A stretch of 48,644 bases of DNA from Acinetobacter sp. N54.MGS-139 (GCA_000980495.1 LARN01000009.1:1-48644), one strand, 5' to 3'. Counted from the first letter of the stretch, positions 16,347-26,012 are shown. Program-made: numbers and translations. The notes: a model not told the origin generated them from the letters alone.

Positions 16347-16373
16347 AGAAAACGGGCGCTTCAAAGCGCCCGT
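16347..16373 (-). terminator. Terminator of frdC
   Basis: ACGGGCGCTT (16352-16361) pairs with AAGCGCCCGT (16364-16373). The T-run (TTTTCT) follows only on the minus strand, so it ends frdC. It also sits just past the lysR stop. Confidence 0.82.
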
Positions 16374-16400
16374 CTGAATTATGTTCCTAGAAGAATCTGA

Positions 16401-17243
16401 TTAGTTCTTCTTGAGGTGATCAGGCCACCAGCTCGGGTACGGAGCAGTCTGAGGAGTCTGCAGCCAGCCCGGAACGTAGTGAGCTTCAGGATCAAGCTTG
16501 GCAGCTTCAGCACCGGCGTTGTAGAAGCCCATGATGGTGAAGGAACCCATGGCGATCATACCGATGATGAGGACATATGTAAGCTTGCGGAGGAAGCTGC
16601 GTGTGGCGTTCGACGGACCGCACCACTTCATGCACAGACGATACAGACCGATCATGCCGTGAAGTTCAGTGACGATGAGGAAGAGGAAGATAACCCACAG
16701 CCAGGAGTGATAAACCTCGAGACCGCTGCCGTAAGGTCCGATGCTGCCCGGATCCATCAGCATGGGAAGCATATGCGGGAAGACCAGAGCGGTGAGGATA
16801 ACACCGGTGATGAACTGAACCCACCACATCGTTGTGTCGGTGTGACGGAGCAGTTTGTAGTGGCCGCGCATGATGCGGAAGGCTTTGTAGTTGTTCGGGA
16901 ACTTGCGGAGAGCAAGGATCGCATGGATGACGACGAGAACGAAGATCGTGCCGACGAAAACGGAGTGCATCCAGAGGTGATCAACACCGTCAATGAAGTA
17001 GCCGCCGGTTAAAGAAACCAGAGACCAGAAAGTGTCTTTGCCAAGAAGAATGGAGCTGGTGAAGCCCATGTGGCAGAACAAGAAGAGACCAAGGATCAAA
17101 CCGGTAACGGATTGAAGAACGTCGCACCAAGCATAAGCTTTGGATTTCTGTTTTGTTTCTACCAAATCTTCGCCATCAATGATGGTCTTGGCAGAAGGTG
17201 TCACCTTATAGAGGTGGGAGATGTCTTTAAAATCATCAGCCAT
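16401..17243 (-). CDS. frdC: Fumarate reductase dihaem cytochrome b subunit, Wolinella type, without frdAB
   Basis: Membrane anchor (280 residues) that oxidises menaquinol for the FrdAB fumarate reductase. Five membrane helices are visible. H58, H107, H157 and H195 lie where the four axial haem ligands of Wolinella FrdC lie, and E193 precedes H195 as in that protein (ELHGMIGLYRL). The phrases LRKFPNNYKAF and RHTDTTMWW also match. frdA and frdB normally follow frdC, but here a terminator comes 28 bases after the stop, then the opposite-strand lysR. The catalytic subunits must be elsewhere, or the protein serves another partner. Confidence 0.92.
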   Translation of the reverse strand: MADDFKDISHLYKVTPSAKTIIDGEDLVETKQKSKAYAWCDVLQSVTGLILGLFLFCHMGFTSSILLGKDTFWSLVSLTGGYFIDGVDHLWMHSVFVGTIFVLVVIHAILALRKFPNNYKAFRIMRGHYKLLRHTDTTMWWVQFITGVILTALVFPHMLPMLMDPGSIGPYGSGLEVYHSWLWVIFLFLIVTELHGMIGLYRLCMKWCGPSNATRSFLRKLTYVLIIGMIAMGSFTIMGFYNAGAEAAKLDPEAHYVPGWLQTPQTAPYPSWWPDHLKKN

Positions 17244-17352
17244 GATAAACCTTAGAAATAGGATGAGTTAGCGTTTAACACTGAGCGTAATAATGCTCCC
17301 GAACAAATCCTATGTCTCTCAAAAATCAAGCCTTGACTGAAGAAGATAAAGT

Positions 17353-17387
17353 AAAACCCTCGTTTTCAATAAAAATACGAGGGTTTA
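17353..17387. terminator. Terminator of upp
   Basis: AAACCCTCG (17353-17361) and CGAGGGTTT (17378-17386) form a stem with an AT-rich loop. T-runs are short on both strands. It lies just past the upp stop. Confidence 0.68.
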
Positions 17388-17413
17388 TACCTAAGATTTA
17401 ATTAAGTATGCAC

Positions 17414-18064
17414 TTATTTGGTGCCGAAAATTCTGTCGCCGGCGTCGCCAAGGCCGGGAAGAATGTAGGCATCCTTGTTGAGTTTTTCGTCCAAAGAGGC
17501 GACATAGAGCTCAATTTCGGGATGAGCTTTCTGGAATGTTTCAACTCCTTCGGGGGCTGAGACCAGAGCGACAAAAGTAATATCTTTTGGTTTTACGCCG
17601 CGCTTAAGCAATGTGTCGACAGCTGCGACAGCAGAGTTTCCGGTTGCCAGCATCGGGTCACACAGAATGACACGACGGCCTTCGAGCTTGGAGGGCAGCT
17701 TAACAAGGTATTCAACCGGTTTATGATCAGGACCGCGGTATAAGCCTATATGACCGACACGGGCAGACGGCATCAAGTCCATAAGGCCTTCTGACATACC
17801 TAAGCCGGCTCTCAGGATCGGAATAATCACCAGCTTTTTACCTTTGATGAAATTAGCTTTGCATTTGCAAAGCGGAGTATCAATCGTACGAGTTTCGAGC
17901 GGCAGATCGCGTGTTACTTCATATCCGATCAAGTAGGTAAGTTCGCGGAGCAGTTGACGGAAGGAGTTAGACGGAGTCTTCTTTTCACGCATGGTGCTGA
18001 GCTTGTGTTGCACGAGCGGATGGTCAACGATATGAAGTTTCGGGAAACGCGGATCAGTTTTCAT
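17414..18064 (-). CDS. upp: Uracil phosphoribosyltransferase
   Basis: Salvages uracil to UMP with PRPP in the cytoplasm. At 216 residues it is near the usual 208-210. Family landmarks are a [10 protein letters not shown] loop, [13 protein letters not shown], the PRPP loop [15 protein letters not shown] and the C-terminal [19 protein letters not shown] lies ahead of two overlapping ATGs; only the second is in frame. It is monocistronic. Confidence 0.96.
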   Translation of the reverse strand: MKTDPRFPKLHIVDHPLVQHKLSTMREKKTPSNSFRQLLRELTYLIGYEVTRDLPLETRTIDTPLCKCKANFIKGKKLVIIPILRAGLGMSEGLMDLMPSARVGHIGLYRGPDHKPVEYLVKLPSKLEGRRVILCDPMLATGNSAVAAVDTLLKRGVKPKDITFVALVSAPEGVETFQKAHPEIELYVASLDEKLNKDAYILPGLGDAGDRIFGTK

Positions 18065-18311
18065 TCATTTTCTCCTATTAACTCTTAGCATTATGCGCCT
18101 AATGGCAAGTATCGAAGAGCACCAAGATGTTTAGAAACAAAAGATTTTTTCTCTATTTGAGCAAGGCAGAAGCGATGAAAAAGAAAAAAAGAGAGAAATC
18201 TCCGTTAATTCAGCTCGGAACTTTGCAGGCGACCGGTTTCGACTCTGTGCATTCAGGAGCTTATCTATTAAACTGACAAAACTCCTCCCTAAAAATTTAT
18301 AAGGTTCGTCT

Positions 18312-18842
18312 ATGCGTTATATCGTCCTCTTATTGGTCTTATTAATCGGAGCCGGTTTTGTATTTATTAATTGGCCGGCAGTAAATGCACCCGTTGAAGT
18401 TAACCTCCTGATTACGACAGCAAAGGCGCCGATTACCTTAATGCTTCTGTTTTGGTTCAGCCTCCTTTTTGTGATCGTGATCTACATTCTGTTTGTTCAG
18501 CAGACAGGCTCGTTTGCCACCATGCGCCGCCTGACAAAAGAACTCCAGGAACAGCGCAAACTCGCAACCGATCAGGAAGCTTCCCGTCTGACCGATGTGA
18601 AGGCCGATTTTGAGAAAAAATGGCAAATCTGGATGGAAGAGCAGAAACAGATTCTGTCTCAGACCGAACAGCGCTTAAGCGACCGTCAAAACAAGATTCT
18701 CGAAGCCTTTAAGGGAACCGAAGATCAAATTGCTGCCGCGAATAAAGAATTGAACGCTTCTATTACCGGCACACTCGACACAATGGACGATAAGATTACG
18801 AAGATTTTGATCGCCAATAAAAATCCTGATCAGCAGCAGTAA
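18312..18842 (+). CDS. LapA-like membrane protein with coiled-coil tail
   Basis: 176 residues. Two membrane helices (about 3-20 and 38-62) in the arrangement of LapA/DUF1049 proteins are followed by a charged, glutamine-rich coiled coil (about 72-150: KELQEQRKLATDQEASR...). LapA proteins in enterobacteria assist assembly of lipopolysaccharide proteins together with LapB, but no lapB is nearby, and the tail is longer than in the E. coli ~100-residue form. It is flanked by a 247-base gap upstream, in which I see only one doubtful tiny frame, and by a terminator. Function is not certain. Confidence 0.65.
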   Translation: MRYIVLLLVLLIGAGFVFINWPAVNAPVEVNLLITTAKAPITLMLLFWFSLLFVIVIYILFVQQTGSFATMRRLTKELQEQRKLATDQEASRLTDVKADFEKKWQIWMEEQKQILSQTEQRLSDRQNKILEAFKGTEDQIAAANKELNASITGTLDTMDDKITKILIANKNPDQQQ

Positions 18843-18860
18843 CAGCTGACAGCATTGATA

Positions 18861-18887
18861 AAAAAGCGGGCCGCGGCCCGCTTTCTT
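18861..18887. terminator. Bidirectional terminator between the LapA-like gene and fbp
   Basis: AAAGCGGGCC/GGCCCGCTTT is a near-perfect palindrome (18863-18883) with A/T runs on both sides, placed between converging genes. Confidence 0.82.
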
Positions 18888-18905
18888 ATTTGAGAGAAGA
18901 ACGAA

Positions 18906-19892
18906 TTACTTATGATAGGAGGTGACGCGCTCCACTTCTTCAGCGCTGCCTAAGAAAACAGCCACTCTCTGGTGCAGCTTCTCGGGCTGCAGATCAAGAA
19001 TATTTTGATATCCGTTCGTTGCTTTGCCGCCAGCTTGTTCAATAAGGAAAGACATCGGGTTGGCTTCATACATCAAACGGAGCTTGCCGGGTTTGGACGG
19101 ATCGCGGTTGTCGCGCGGGTACATGAAAATACCGCCGCGGCAAAGGACACGATGAACTTCTGCAACCATTGCAGCAACCCAGCGCATATTGAAGTTCTTG
19201 CCCAACGGACCGGTGTCACCGGCCAAAAGTTCTTGAATATACTTCTGAACCGGAGCTTCCCAATGTCTCATGTTGGACATGTTGATCGCAAATTCCTGGG
19301 TCTGGACAGGAATACGGACGTTTTCCTTCGTAAGGATGTACTCTCCGGTACCAAGGTTCAGCGTGAACATGAAAACGCCGGTGCCGACGGTTAATGTCAG
19401 GATTGTTTGCGGGGAATACATCACATAGCCGGCGGCAACCTGTTTACGGCCGGGCGTGAGGAAGCTCTCATCGGTGATCTTGCCTTCAGGTGCTTTCGTA
19501 ATGGAAAAGATCGTACCGATCGGTGCGTTGATATCGATGTTGCTCGAGCCGTCGAGAGGGTCGAACATGATGAGATATTCACCGCGCTTAAAGGCAGACG
19601 GTGTGGGCAGACAGTGGTCCATCTCTTCGCTGGCCATGCCGGCTAAGGCACCGGTCCATTCGACGCCTTCCACAAAAATCTCATTGGTGATGACGTCAAG
19701 TTTTTTCTGGTGTTCGCCTTGAACGTTGTCCGTTCCGGCAAAGCCGAGAACGCCGGCAAGAGCTCCGTGGGTCACCTTATCGTTGATTTCTTTACTCAAG
19801 TCGGCAACTGCGTTGAGAAGATCGCATAGCTGCTGATCGATGGCGCCGTCGCTTAACTGTTTTACTAAAAACTGCTGAAGGTTGATGGCCAC
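18906..19892 (-). CDS. fbp: Fructose-1,6-bisphosphatase, class I
   Basis: Hydrolyses fructose 1,6-bisphosphate to fructose 6-phosphate in gluconeogenesis. It has 328 residues, near the normal length. Metal and substrate residues are visible in a [11 protein letters not shown] stretch. Also present are [32 protein letters not shown] and an [10 protein letters not shown] motif. The start codon is GTG, with AAGGAG at good spacing. For an asaccharolytic gut anaerobe, sugar synthesis from amino acids or dicarboxylates fits the rest of the window. Confidence 0.96.
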   Translation of the reverse strand: MAINLQQFLVKQLSDGAIDQQLCDLLNAVADLSKEINDKVTHGALAGVLGFAGTDNVQGEHQKKLDVITNEIFVEGVEWTGALAGMASEEMDHCLPTPSAFKRGEYLIMFDPLDGSSNIDINAPIGTIFSITKAPEGKITDESFLTPGRKQVAAGYVMYSPQTILTLTVGTGVFMFTLNLGTGEYILTKENVRIPVQTQEFAINMSNMRHWEAPVQKYIQELLAGDTGPLGKNFNMRWVAAMVAEVHRVLCRGGIFMYPRDNRDPSKPGKLRLMYEANPMSFLIEQAGGKATNGYQNILDLQPEKLHQRVAVFLGSAEEVERVTSYHK

Positions 19893-19943
19893 TTTATAAA
19901 TCTCCTTTTGAAAGATCGTTTGTGATCTGCATTCTAAAAAAAT

Positions 19944-22622
19944 CTAGACGGGTTCCGTTAAGGCGTGTTCAATAATTTCTCGTACATTCGGAGAAAGATT
20001 CTTTTCTTCGCTGACGTACTTGAGTGCCTTATACATGAGGTTGGACAAAGTAGGTTCGTAGCGGCGCCAGTTTTCCAAAGCACGGGCAAGACGCGCAGCA
20101 ACCTGCGGGTTGAACTTGTCCACGAAAAGTACGCTGTCCACCCAGAGCTGATAGCCCATACCGTCCGGACGATGGAATTCGGGACCGCCGGTCCGGAAGA
20201 AGGTACCGAGCAGGGCGTAGATGCTGTTGGGGTTGTGATCCTGATACTTCGGATGCTGGGTCAGCGCACGAATGAGATCCACCGTCGGACGTTTTCCGCG
20301 CTGAGTGCGAAGCTGGGTGCTCAACGCCAGCCACTTGTTATTTAAAAGCGGTTCGGACTTCCACTCGACATCGGCTTTGCTCAAAAGCTCCTCTCCGATC
20401 GGCAGCGAAGCTTGGACGGCGATGTTGACAGCCCCGAGGCGATCCGTGAGGTTGTTTGCGTTCTTATAAAGGTTGCGAACCTGCTGCATGGCTTTGGCAT
20501 CTTGAGCGTAGGCCAGGTAGCCCAAAGACAGAAGCTTGAGTGCGCGGCGTCCGGCGTCTGCAGCATCGGGACGATAGAGGCCCGGTGTCTGGTTGTTTTT
20601 AACCTTGTCTTCGAACGAGCCTCTTAAGCGCTGGCCGATTCTGCGTTTAATCAGATCGCAGGCTTCGCGAATGAGCGCCGGTTCGATGAGAACGCGATTC
20701 TCGGCTATGTAGTTCTCGCTCGGCATTTCCAGAACTTTCGCACGGTAGGCCGGAGACAGGGAATCGTCGTTGAGAATATCCTCAAACGCAAAGAGGTAGG
20801 ACTCAGACGGCATCGCGTTTTGTGCGCCGCGTCTGCTCAGGTCGGTGATGAATTGATCGACCATTTGCAGCGTCAGTTTCTCAAACGCATCGGCGCGATT
20901 GAAAAGGTCTGAATCATGGCGGGCTAAGAAAGCCAGCTGTTCGCGTGTGTATTCAGTGTTGAAGATAACCGGGGCGGAAAAGCCTCTTCCGATAGACAAC
21001 AGCGGTTTGGTCGACACGTTGCGGAAGGTCCAGCTCTGAACAGCTTCGTCCAAAATCAACAGACGAGTTGTGCCGTCCGGAGAGTCTTCCCCTTCCAGCT
21101 GCAGCGGAATATCGTTTCCGGCGTCATCCAGAATACCGATCTTAACGGGAATCATGAGCGGTTTCGGCGCCGGTTTGCCCGGGAAGGTACGGTTGTTTTG
21201 GCGAAGCGTCAATGTAAAGGTTTTGGCGATTTCATCCCACTTGGTTTCGACCGAGATGCGGGGCGTTCCGGCCTGGGAGTACCAAAGTTCGAACTGAGAT
21301 AAATCTTCATAATTTGACTCTGCCATCGCATTTAAGAAATCGTCGCAGGTAGCAGCGGTTCCGTCATAACGGTTGATGTATTCGAGCAGGCCGCGGCGGA
21401 AACCGTCCTTGCCGAACAGTGTCTGATACATGCGCACAACTTCCGCACCTTTTTCATAAACGGTGGTGGTGTAGAAGTTGTTGATTGAGCGATAAGAGTC
21501 GGGACGAATCGGATGCGCCATAGGGCCCGCATCCTCCGGGAACTGAGCGTTTCTCAGAACACGCACGTCATCAATACGCTTAACAGCGCGGGAAGACTCG
21601 TCGCCGAGCATATCGGCAGAGAATTCTTGTTCTCTAAAGACAGTGAGGCCTTCCTTCAGAGACAACTGGAACCAATCTCTGCAGGTCACACGGTCGCCGG
21701 TCCAGTTGTGGAAGTATTCGTGTCCGATGACGGCTTCGATATTGGCAAAGTCTTGGTCGGTGGCAACGTTCTCATCAGCCAGAACATATTTGGAATTGAA
21801 AATGTTCAAGCCTTTGTTTTCCATGGCGCCGAAGTTAAAGTCATCGGTTGCGACAATCATGAAGCGATCTAAGTCGAGATCCAGGCCGAAACGTTCTTCG
21901 TCCCACTTAATGGCCTTAACCAAACTTTGCATGGCAAATTCCGTTTTGCCTTTGTTGGACGGTTCGGTCCAAATTTGAAGCAGGGCCTCACGGCCGTCGG
22001 ACAAGGTGACCTTTTGTTCTTGAGCGACAAAATTGCCGGCAACTAAAGCAAAAAGATAAGAAGGTTTCGGGAAGGGGTCTTCCCAAATAGCATAGTTGCG
22101 TCCGTCGAGAAGTTCTCCTTGTTCGATAAGGTTGCCGTTGGAAAGAAGCACTTTGTAGTCTTTCGGCGCACGAATGACAACTCGGTATTTTGCAAGGATA
22201 TCGGGACGGTCTGGAAAATAAGTAATGCGGCGGAAACCTTCGGCTTCACACTGAGTAATGTAGTTGTTCTTACTCATATAAAGTCCGGAGAGCTCAAGGT
22301 TGTTGCGCGGATTGATCCTCGTTACGATTTCAATTTCTGTGCGTTCCTTAATGTTATGAATAATGAGCTTTCCGGGGCGCATGTCGTATTGCCCGGGGAA
22401 TGAGTCTTCGCCTGCGATTTTGATGGAGACCAGTGTCAGATCGTCACCGTCCAAAATGAGATCGTCACTTTTTCTGTCTTCCTGAGGGACGGCAATAATT
22501 TTAGAAGTGACTTCTGTACAGGTAGGAATTAAATCAAAAGAAAGGTCGATCGACTCGATCTGGTGATCGGGAGCCGTGTAGTCTTTTCTAAAAACAATAT
22601 TTGATGCGTTTTGTGATGCCAT
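19944..22622 (-). CDS. pepN: Aminopeptidase N (M1 family)
   Basis: Cytoplasmic zinc aminopeptidase removing N-terminal residues from peptides. It has 892 residues from the chosen start (E. coli PepN ~870). The exopeptidase motif GAMENKGLNIF and zinc site HEYFHNWTGDRVTCRDWF are intact, followed by the C-terminal Ig-like and helical domains of PepN. The frame is open to 22652, but the family begins around MASQNASNIVFRKDY, so I place the start at 22622. Neither ATG has a good Shine-Dalgarno. The C69 dipeptidase lies divergently next door, which suggests peptide use. Confidence 0.95.
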   Translation of the reverse strand: MASQNASNIVFRKDYTAPDHQIESIDLSFDLIPTCTEVTSKIIAVPQEDRKSDDLILDGDDLTLVSIKIAGEDSFPGQYDMRPGKLIIHNIKERTEIEIVTRINPRNNLELSGLYMSKNNYITQCEAEGFRRITYFPDRPDILAKYRVVIRAPKDYKVLLSNGNLIEQGELLDGRNYAIWEDPFPKPSYLFALVAGNFVAQEQKVTLSDGREALLQIWTEPSNKGKTEFAMQSLVKAIKWDEERFGLDLDLDRFMIVATDDFNFGAMENKGLNIFNSKYVLADENVATDQDFANIEAVIGHEYFHNWTGDRVTCRDWFQLSLKEGLTVFREQEFSADMLGDESSRAVKRIDDVRVLRNAQFPEDAGPMAHPIRPDSYRSINNFYTTTVYEKGAEVVRMYQTLFGKDGFRRGLLEYINRYDGTAATCDDFLNAMAESNYEDLSQFELWYSQAGTPRISVETKWDEIAKTFTLTLRQNNRTFPGKPAPKPLMIPVKIGILDDAGNDIPLQLEGEDSPDGTTRLLILDEAVQSWTFRNVSTKPLLSIGRGFSAPVIFNTEYTREQLAFLARHDSDLFNRADAFEKLTLQMVDQFITDLSRRGAQNAMPSESYLFAFEDILNDDSLSPAYRAKVLEMPSENYIAENRVLIEPALIREACDLIKRRIGQRLRGSFEDKVKNNQTPGLYRPDAADAGRRALKLLSLGYLAYAQDAKAMQQVRNLYKNANNLTDRLGAVNIAVQASLPIGEELLSKADVEWKSEPLLNNKWLALSTQLRTQRGKRPTVDLIRALTQHPKYQDHNPNSIYALLGTFFRTGGPEFHRPDGMGYQLWVDSVLFVDKFNPQVAARLARALENWRRYEPTLSNLMYKALKYVSEEKNLSPNVREIIEHALTEPV

Positions 22623-22808
22623 CTTTATGTTCGCTTTTTTGAATTCGACCATTTTAACGCGGTACCCATTTTTACAAGGAAAAAGCCGCAGAGCTTTGGT
22701 GCATTGTCTTAATTCTTCACATATTTTTGAGCTCGGCAGCGAAACTTTTTAAGCCTCTCCGAACGATAGCAATTAGAATGGGGTCACTTTTTAACCAAGG
22801 AGTTGCGT

Positions 22809-24239
22809 ATGTGCACTACTTTTATCGTCGGAGACAAAGCTACGGTTGACGGTTCCTTCTTAGTTGCAAGAAGTGCCGACAGCTCTGCGCTCAAGGCTCA
22901 GTTGTTCATCATTCATCCTGCTTGCTACTACCCTGAAGGCGCGATGTATCGCACCAAAGATCACAACGGTGCAACCGATTTCAGCTATCCGCAGCCTGTG
23001 CACGCTATGCGCTACACCTCGGTTCCCAACTGGCAGACAAAACTGCACGGTGCCGTCGGCTTTAACGAAGCCGGCCTCGGCGTGACCGGTACGGAATCCA
23101 TTTTTGCCCGTGACGACGCACTGGCCATCGATCCGTACAACAAAGAAACCGGTATTACCGAAGATGACATCATCGATATCATTCTTCCCCGCTGTCATAC
23201 CGCTGCCGAAGGCGTTGAGCTCTTGGGCAAGATTATTGAAACACACGGCGCCGGCGAAGGCTTCGGCGTTGCTTTCGTTGATGACAACGAAATTTGGTAC
23301 CTGGAAACCGGTACCGGTCATCAGTGGATGGCTCAGAGAATCCCGGAAGATGTGTATTTCGGCTCCGGCAACCAAGGCCGTCTGCGTTTTTATGATCCGA
23401 ATGCTTCCGAATTCAAAGGCAGCCCCGACTTGATCGACTTTGCCATCAGACACGGCTTCTATGATCCGAAGAAGGGTCCGTTTGATTTCGCAGCTGCTTA
23501 CACACGCAATGACGACCGCGACCGCGTTTACAACGACCCGCGCGTCTGGCAGATTCAGAAACTTTTCAATCCGTCCGTGATTCAGCCCGTCGAGGACGGC
23601 CGTGAATTCGGCGTATTTATGAAGCCGGAGCGCAAACTGTCTCTCGAAGACGCTAAGCGCGTGATGCGTGACCACTTCGACGGCAGCGAACACGATCCGT
23701 ACTCTCACGGCCTGAACGGCAATGAACCCTGGCGCCCCGTCAGCGTCTTCCGCACTTACGAAGCGCACGTCATGCAGGTTCGTCCTTGGCTGCCGAGAGC
23801 TATTGGTGATGTGATCTACATCGCTTTCGGTATGGCGGACCTTTCCTGCTTCATGCCGTTCTACCAGGGCCTCGAACAAGTTCCGGGTCACTACGGCATC
23901 GGTACCTGCCAGGCTGACAGCGCCTCTGTCTACTGGAAGTTCCGCAAGCTCCAGACGCTCGTTATGACCGATTATCAGGCCTATGCCCCGATCGTCAAGA
24001 AAGCATTCGGAGATCAGGAACGCGCGATGACGGCCAAACAGGAACAGATGGAAAAGCAGTACGTTGAACTTATTAAGTCCGATAAGAAGGCTGCCAATAC
24101 GCTTCTGCAGAAGACCAACCTTGAACTTCTGGCCGAATGCGAAGCCTTGGCCGAAGACCTGACCAACCGGATCTTCACGCTGGCAACTGAAAACATTCAG
24201 AAAGCCAACTTCTTTGCCAATCGTTCAAAGAAAGACTAA
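22809..24239 (+). CDS. pepD: C69-family dipeptidase
   Basis: N-terminal-nucleophile peptidase (476 residues) that cleaves a range of dipeptides. The ATG at 22809 is chosen over an in-frame TTG at 22803 because it places C2 (MCTTFIVG) as the nucleophile after Met removal and has AGGAG 7-8 bases upstream. Also typical are a GSFLVARSAD stretch, GFNEAGLGVTGTES and YLETGTGHQWMAQRIPED. There is no signal peptide, so it acts in the cytoplasm. It is divergent from pepN and closed by its own terminator. Confidence 0.93.
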   Translation: MCTTFIVGDKATVDGSFLVARSADSSALKAQLFIIHPACYYPEGAMYRTKDHNGATDFSYPQPVHAMRYTSVPNWQTKLHGAVGFNEAGLGVTGTESIFARDDALAIDPYNKETGITEDDIIDIILPRCHTAAEGVELLGKIIETHGAGEGFGVAFVDDNEIWYLETGTGHQWMAQRIPEDVYFGSGNQGRLRFYDPNASEFKGSPDLIDFAIRHGFYDPKKGPFDFAAAYTRNDDRDRVYNDPRVWQIQKLFNPSVIQPVEDGREFGVFMKPERKLSLEDAKRVMRDHFDGSEHDPYSHGLNGNEPWRPVSVFRTYEAHVMQVRPWLPRAIGDVIYIAFGMADLSCFMPFYQGLEQVPGHYGIGTCQADSASVYWKFRKLQTLVMTDYQAYAPIVKKAFGDQERAMTAKQEQMEKQYVELIKSDKKAANTLLQKTNLELLAECEALAEDLTNRIFTLATENIQKANFFANRSKKD

Positions 24240-24261
24240 TTCTTTGTTGATTAGTTAAAAG

Positions 24262-24288
24262 AAAACGCCGCGGTTTGCGGCGTTTTTT
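24262..24288 (+). terminator. Terminator of pepD
   Basis: CGCCGC (24266-24271) pairs with GCGGCG (24277-24282), followed by TTTTTT. Confidence 0.88.
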
Positions 24289-24296
24289 GCAGACAC

Positions 24297-24328
24297 AAAA
24301 AAACGGAGCTCACATTCGAGCTCCGTTT
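24297..24328 (-). terminator. Terminator of the tetrahaem cytochrome gene
   Basis: AAACGGAGCT (24301-24310) and AGCTCCGTTT (24319-24328) form the stem. On the minus strand a run of seven T's follows. Confidence 0.87.
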
Positions 24329-24338
24329 CCTCTAAGAA

Positions 24339-24974
24339 TTATTTCTTAGCAGCGGCGTCAGCCTGTTCCCAAGCTTTGGCCGGATCAGGCCATTTGCCTG
24401 TAGCCTTAATGATTTCGTCAGCCATCTTGTAGTTGTGACCGGCGGTCTTGTGGCACATGATGCAGTTTGTCGGTTTGTCGATGAAGCCGGCGTGCATCTT
24501 AGCAACCATCGGGTTCTTAGCGTTGTACATGTCAGCTAAGTTGTGGCAGCCGCGGCAGTTGCGGAAGTTGTAAGAAACCATCCAGTCGGTAACGTTCTTG
24601 GAGAGCTCGGGGCGCTTTTCAAGCCACATCTGCGGTGTGTTGAGTGTGCCGCGAAGTTCGCCGAAACCGGAGATAGAACCGGCTTTAGCTTTTGCGAACA
24701 GAAGTTCAACATAAGCAACAGGTGTCAAAGGACGATTTGTTTCGTTTAAGAGGTGGCAGTCGGAGCATCCGGCTGTATAACCTGACGGGGTTCTGGCATG
24801 CTGTCCTTGTTTCCATGCATAGGAAACACCGTCCATCGAGTGGCACCAGCCTGTGCAGAATTTATCGGTACCAGCCCACTGAACGACACCTACGAGTCCT
24901 GCTGTACACAGAATACCGACAACGATGCCGATCACGAGGATCCAAAAAGTACCCCATTTTCCGGTTTGAGACAT
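24339..24974 (-). CDS. NapC/NrfH-family tetrahaem cytochrome c with one CX3CH site
   Basis: Membrane-anchored quinol dehydrogenase cytochrome (211 residues). One N-terminal helix (about 9-33) precedes four haem sites: C40-TGW-C44-H45, C70-SD-C73-H74, C140-RG-C143-H144 and C171-IM-C174-H175. M47 follows the first site as in NrfH, where a methionine ligates that haem. The first site has three residues between the cysteines instead of two; the codons TGC ACA GGC TGG TGC CAC are unambiguous. GGGAG lies before the ATG. It stands alone, not beside a terminal reductase, so like CymA it might serve several periplasmic reductases, including Nap or the secreted flavoproteins. Confidence 0.9.
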   Translation of the reverse strand: MSQTGKWGTFWILVIGIVVGILCTAGLVGVVQWAGTDKFCTGWCHSMDGVSYAWKQGQHARTPSGYTAGCSDCHLLNETNRPLTPVAYVELLFAKAKAGSISGFGELRGTLNTPQMWLEKRPELSKNVTDWMVSYNFRNCRGCHNLADMYNAKNPMVAKMHAGFIDKPTNCIMCHKTAGHNYKMADEIIKATGKWPDPAKAWEQADAAAKK

Positions 24975-25218
24975 TTTGTACTCCCTTTTTCGCTTTCTCG
25001 GGTCAAATAGAAAGCATGTTATTTGACTTAAGAATCAAGTAGAGACGGTGTAGCGCCGCTCTCACATTCATAATATTATCTTAAGAAAACAAAAAATGCT
25101 TTTCTACCTACCTTGTGATTAGGCATATACCCTTAAGTAATAACCCTAATATAAAGTCGTTTCAATCAGATTTTATTATAGAAACTCAAGGGGTTATTTA
25201 ATCTACCAAATTAGGTTA

Positions 25219-25971
25219 TCAGCCTAATAAGGCAATCACAACACTTTGTTCAGGAATTTGAATATAGGCTTCGGAACCGACTTCTAAACCGTGATTTCCG
25301 CGGATAAAACCTACCACATTCAGGCCGTTCGGCAGACGCAGCGTAACCTCGCCGCCCTTATCTTTCTGCGGAAGACGTGAAACCTGGCCGAAGAGGAAAC
25401 AGCGGCTGACGTCCTCGGGTTTGTCTTTCGAGACGGTAGCGGCTGACGCTTTAAACAATGCTAAAACGCTTTTTCCGACCTGCAGATCGAGAAGCTGGCG
25501 ACTTTCTAGCGTGACGCTTGAGCGGAGATATTGGCCTTCGCAAACTTTCATCTTAACTTTGCACATGGACATCCCGCCGTGGATGTCTTCAATTACGCAG
25601 GGAATAATGTTGCGGATGCTCATGCGCAGGGCAACTGAGGCTAAAGCTGCCAGTTTGGGAGATTCTCCGGCTTGGATATCGCTCAAAATCTGATTTCTGA
25701 CCTTGTTCAAGGCCGCGGAAGCTTCAAGTACGGCTTCTCCCGCCGGAGTGATGCGTGCTCCGCCTCCGGTGTTTCCGCCGACAGATTTCTCAACCAGCGG
25801 TTCTCCGGCCAACGCAGAAAGCGTTTCAATTGCCTGCCACGCAGCTTTGTAACTGATGCCGGCGCTGCGGGCAGCTTCCGAAATACTTCCGAATTGTTTG
25901 ATGCGCTGCAGGACATCGATTCTTTTGTCGACGACATTCTGGGATAGGGCATCGGAAATATTTAGCGCCAT
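25219..25971 (-). CDS. modE: ModE-family molybdate-responsive regulator
   Basis: 250 residues (E. coli ModE 262). The N-terminal winged helix-turn-helix holds ISYKAAWQAIETL and the GGNTGGGARITPAGE wing typical of ModE. The C-terminal half holds two molybdate-binding (MOP/TOBE) repeats starting near SIRNIIPCVIEDI and VGKSVLALFKAS. Molybdate-bound ModE represses modABC and can activate molybdoenzyme genes. It diverges from modA across a dyad that is a plausible operator. AAGGAA precedes the ATG. Confidence 0.93.
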   Translation of the reverse strand: MALNISDALSQNVVDKRIDVLQRIKQFGSISEAARSAGISYKAAWQAIETLSALAGEPLVEKSVGGNTGGGARITPAGEAVLEASAALNKVRNQILSDIQAGESPKLAALASVALRMSIRNIIPCVIEDIHGGMSMCKVKMKVCEGQYLRSSVTLESRQLLDLQVGKSVLALFKASAATVSKDKPEDVSRCFLFGQVSRLPQKDKGGEVTLRLPNGLNVVGFIRGNHGLEVGSEAYIQIPEQSVVIALLG

Positions 25972-26012
25972 TATTTATTCCTTCGATTCAGCAATTATTC
26001 CCACTATTTTAA

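Noticed and set aside
18175..18276. A 33-residue basic frame (starts MKKKKREKSPL) in the upp/LapA-like gap, with a T-arm-like GGTTTCGACTC
   Set aside because: The ribosome site is weak and nothing supports conservation. The T-arm-like bases do not fold into a tRNA or tmRNA that I can see.
24245..24330. Two adjacent palindromes considered as a repeat element
   Set aside because: Each has a T-run in the direction of its own gene, so they are simply two back-to-back terminators.
25018..25038. FNR-like TTGAC...ATCAA upstream of the tetrahaem cytochrome gene
   Set aside because: TTGA and TCAA are 8 bases apart instead of the 6 of an FNR box.
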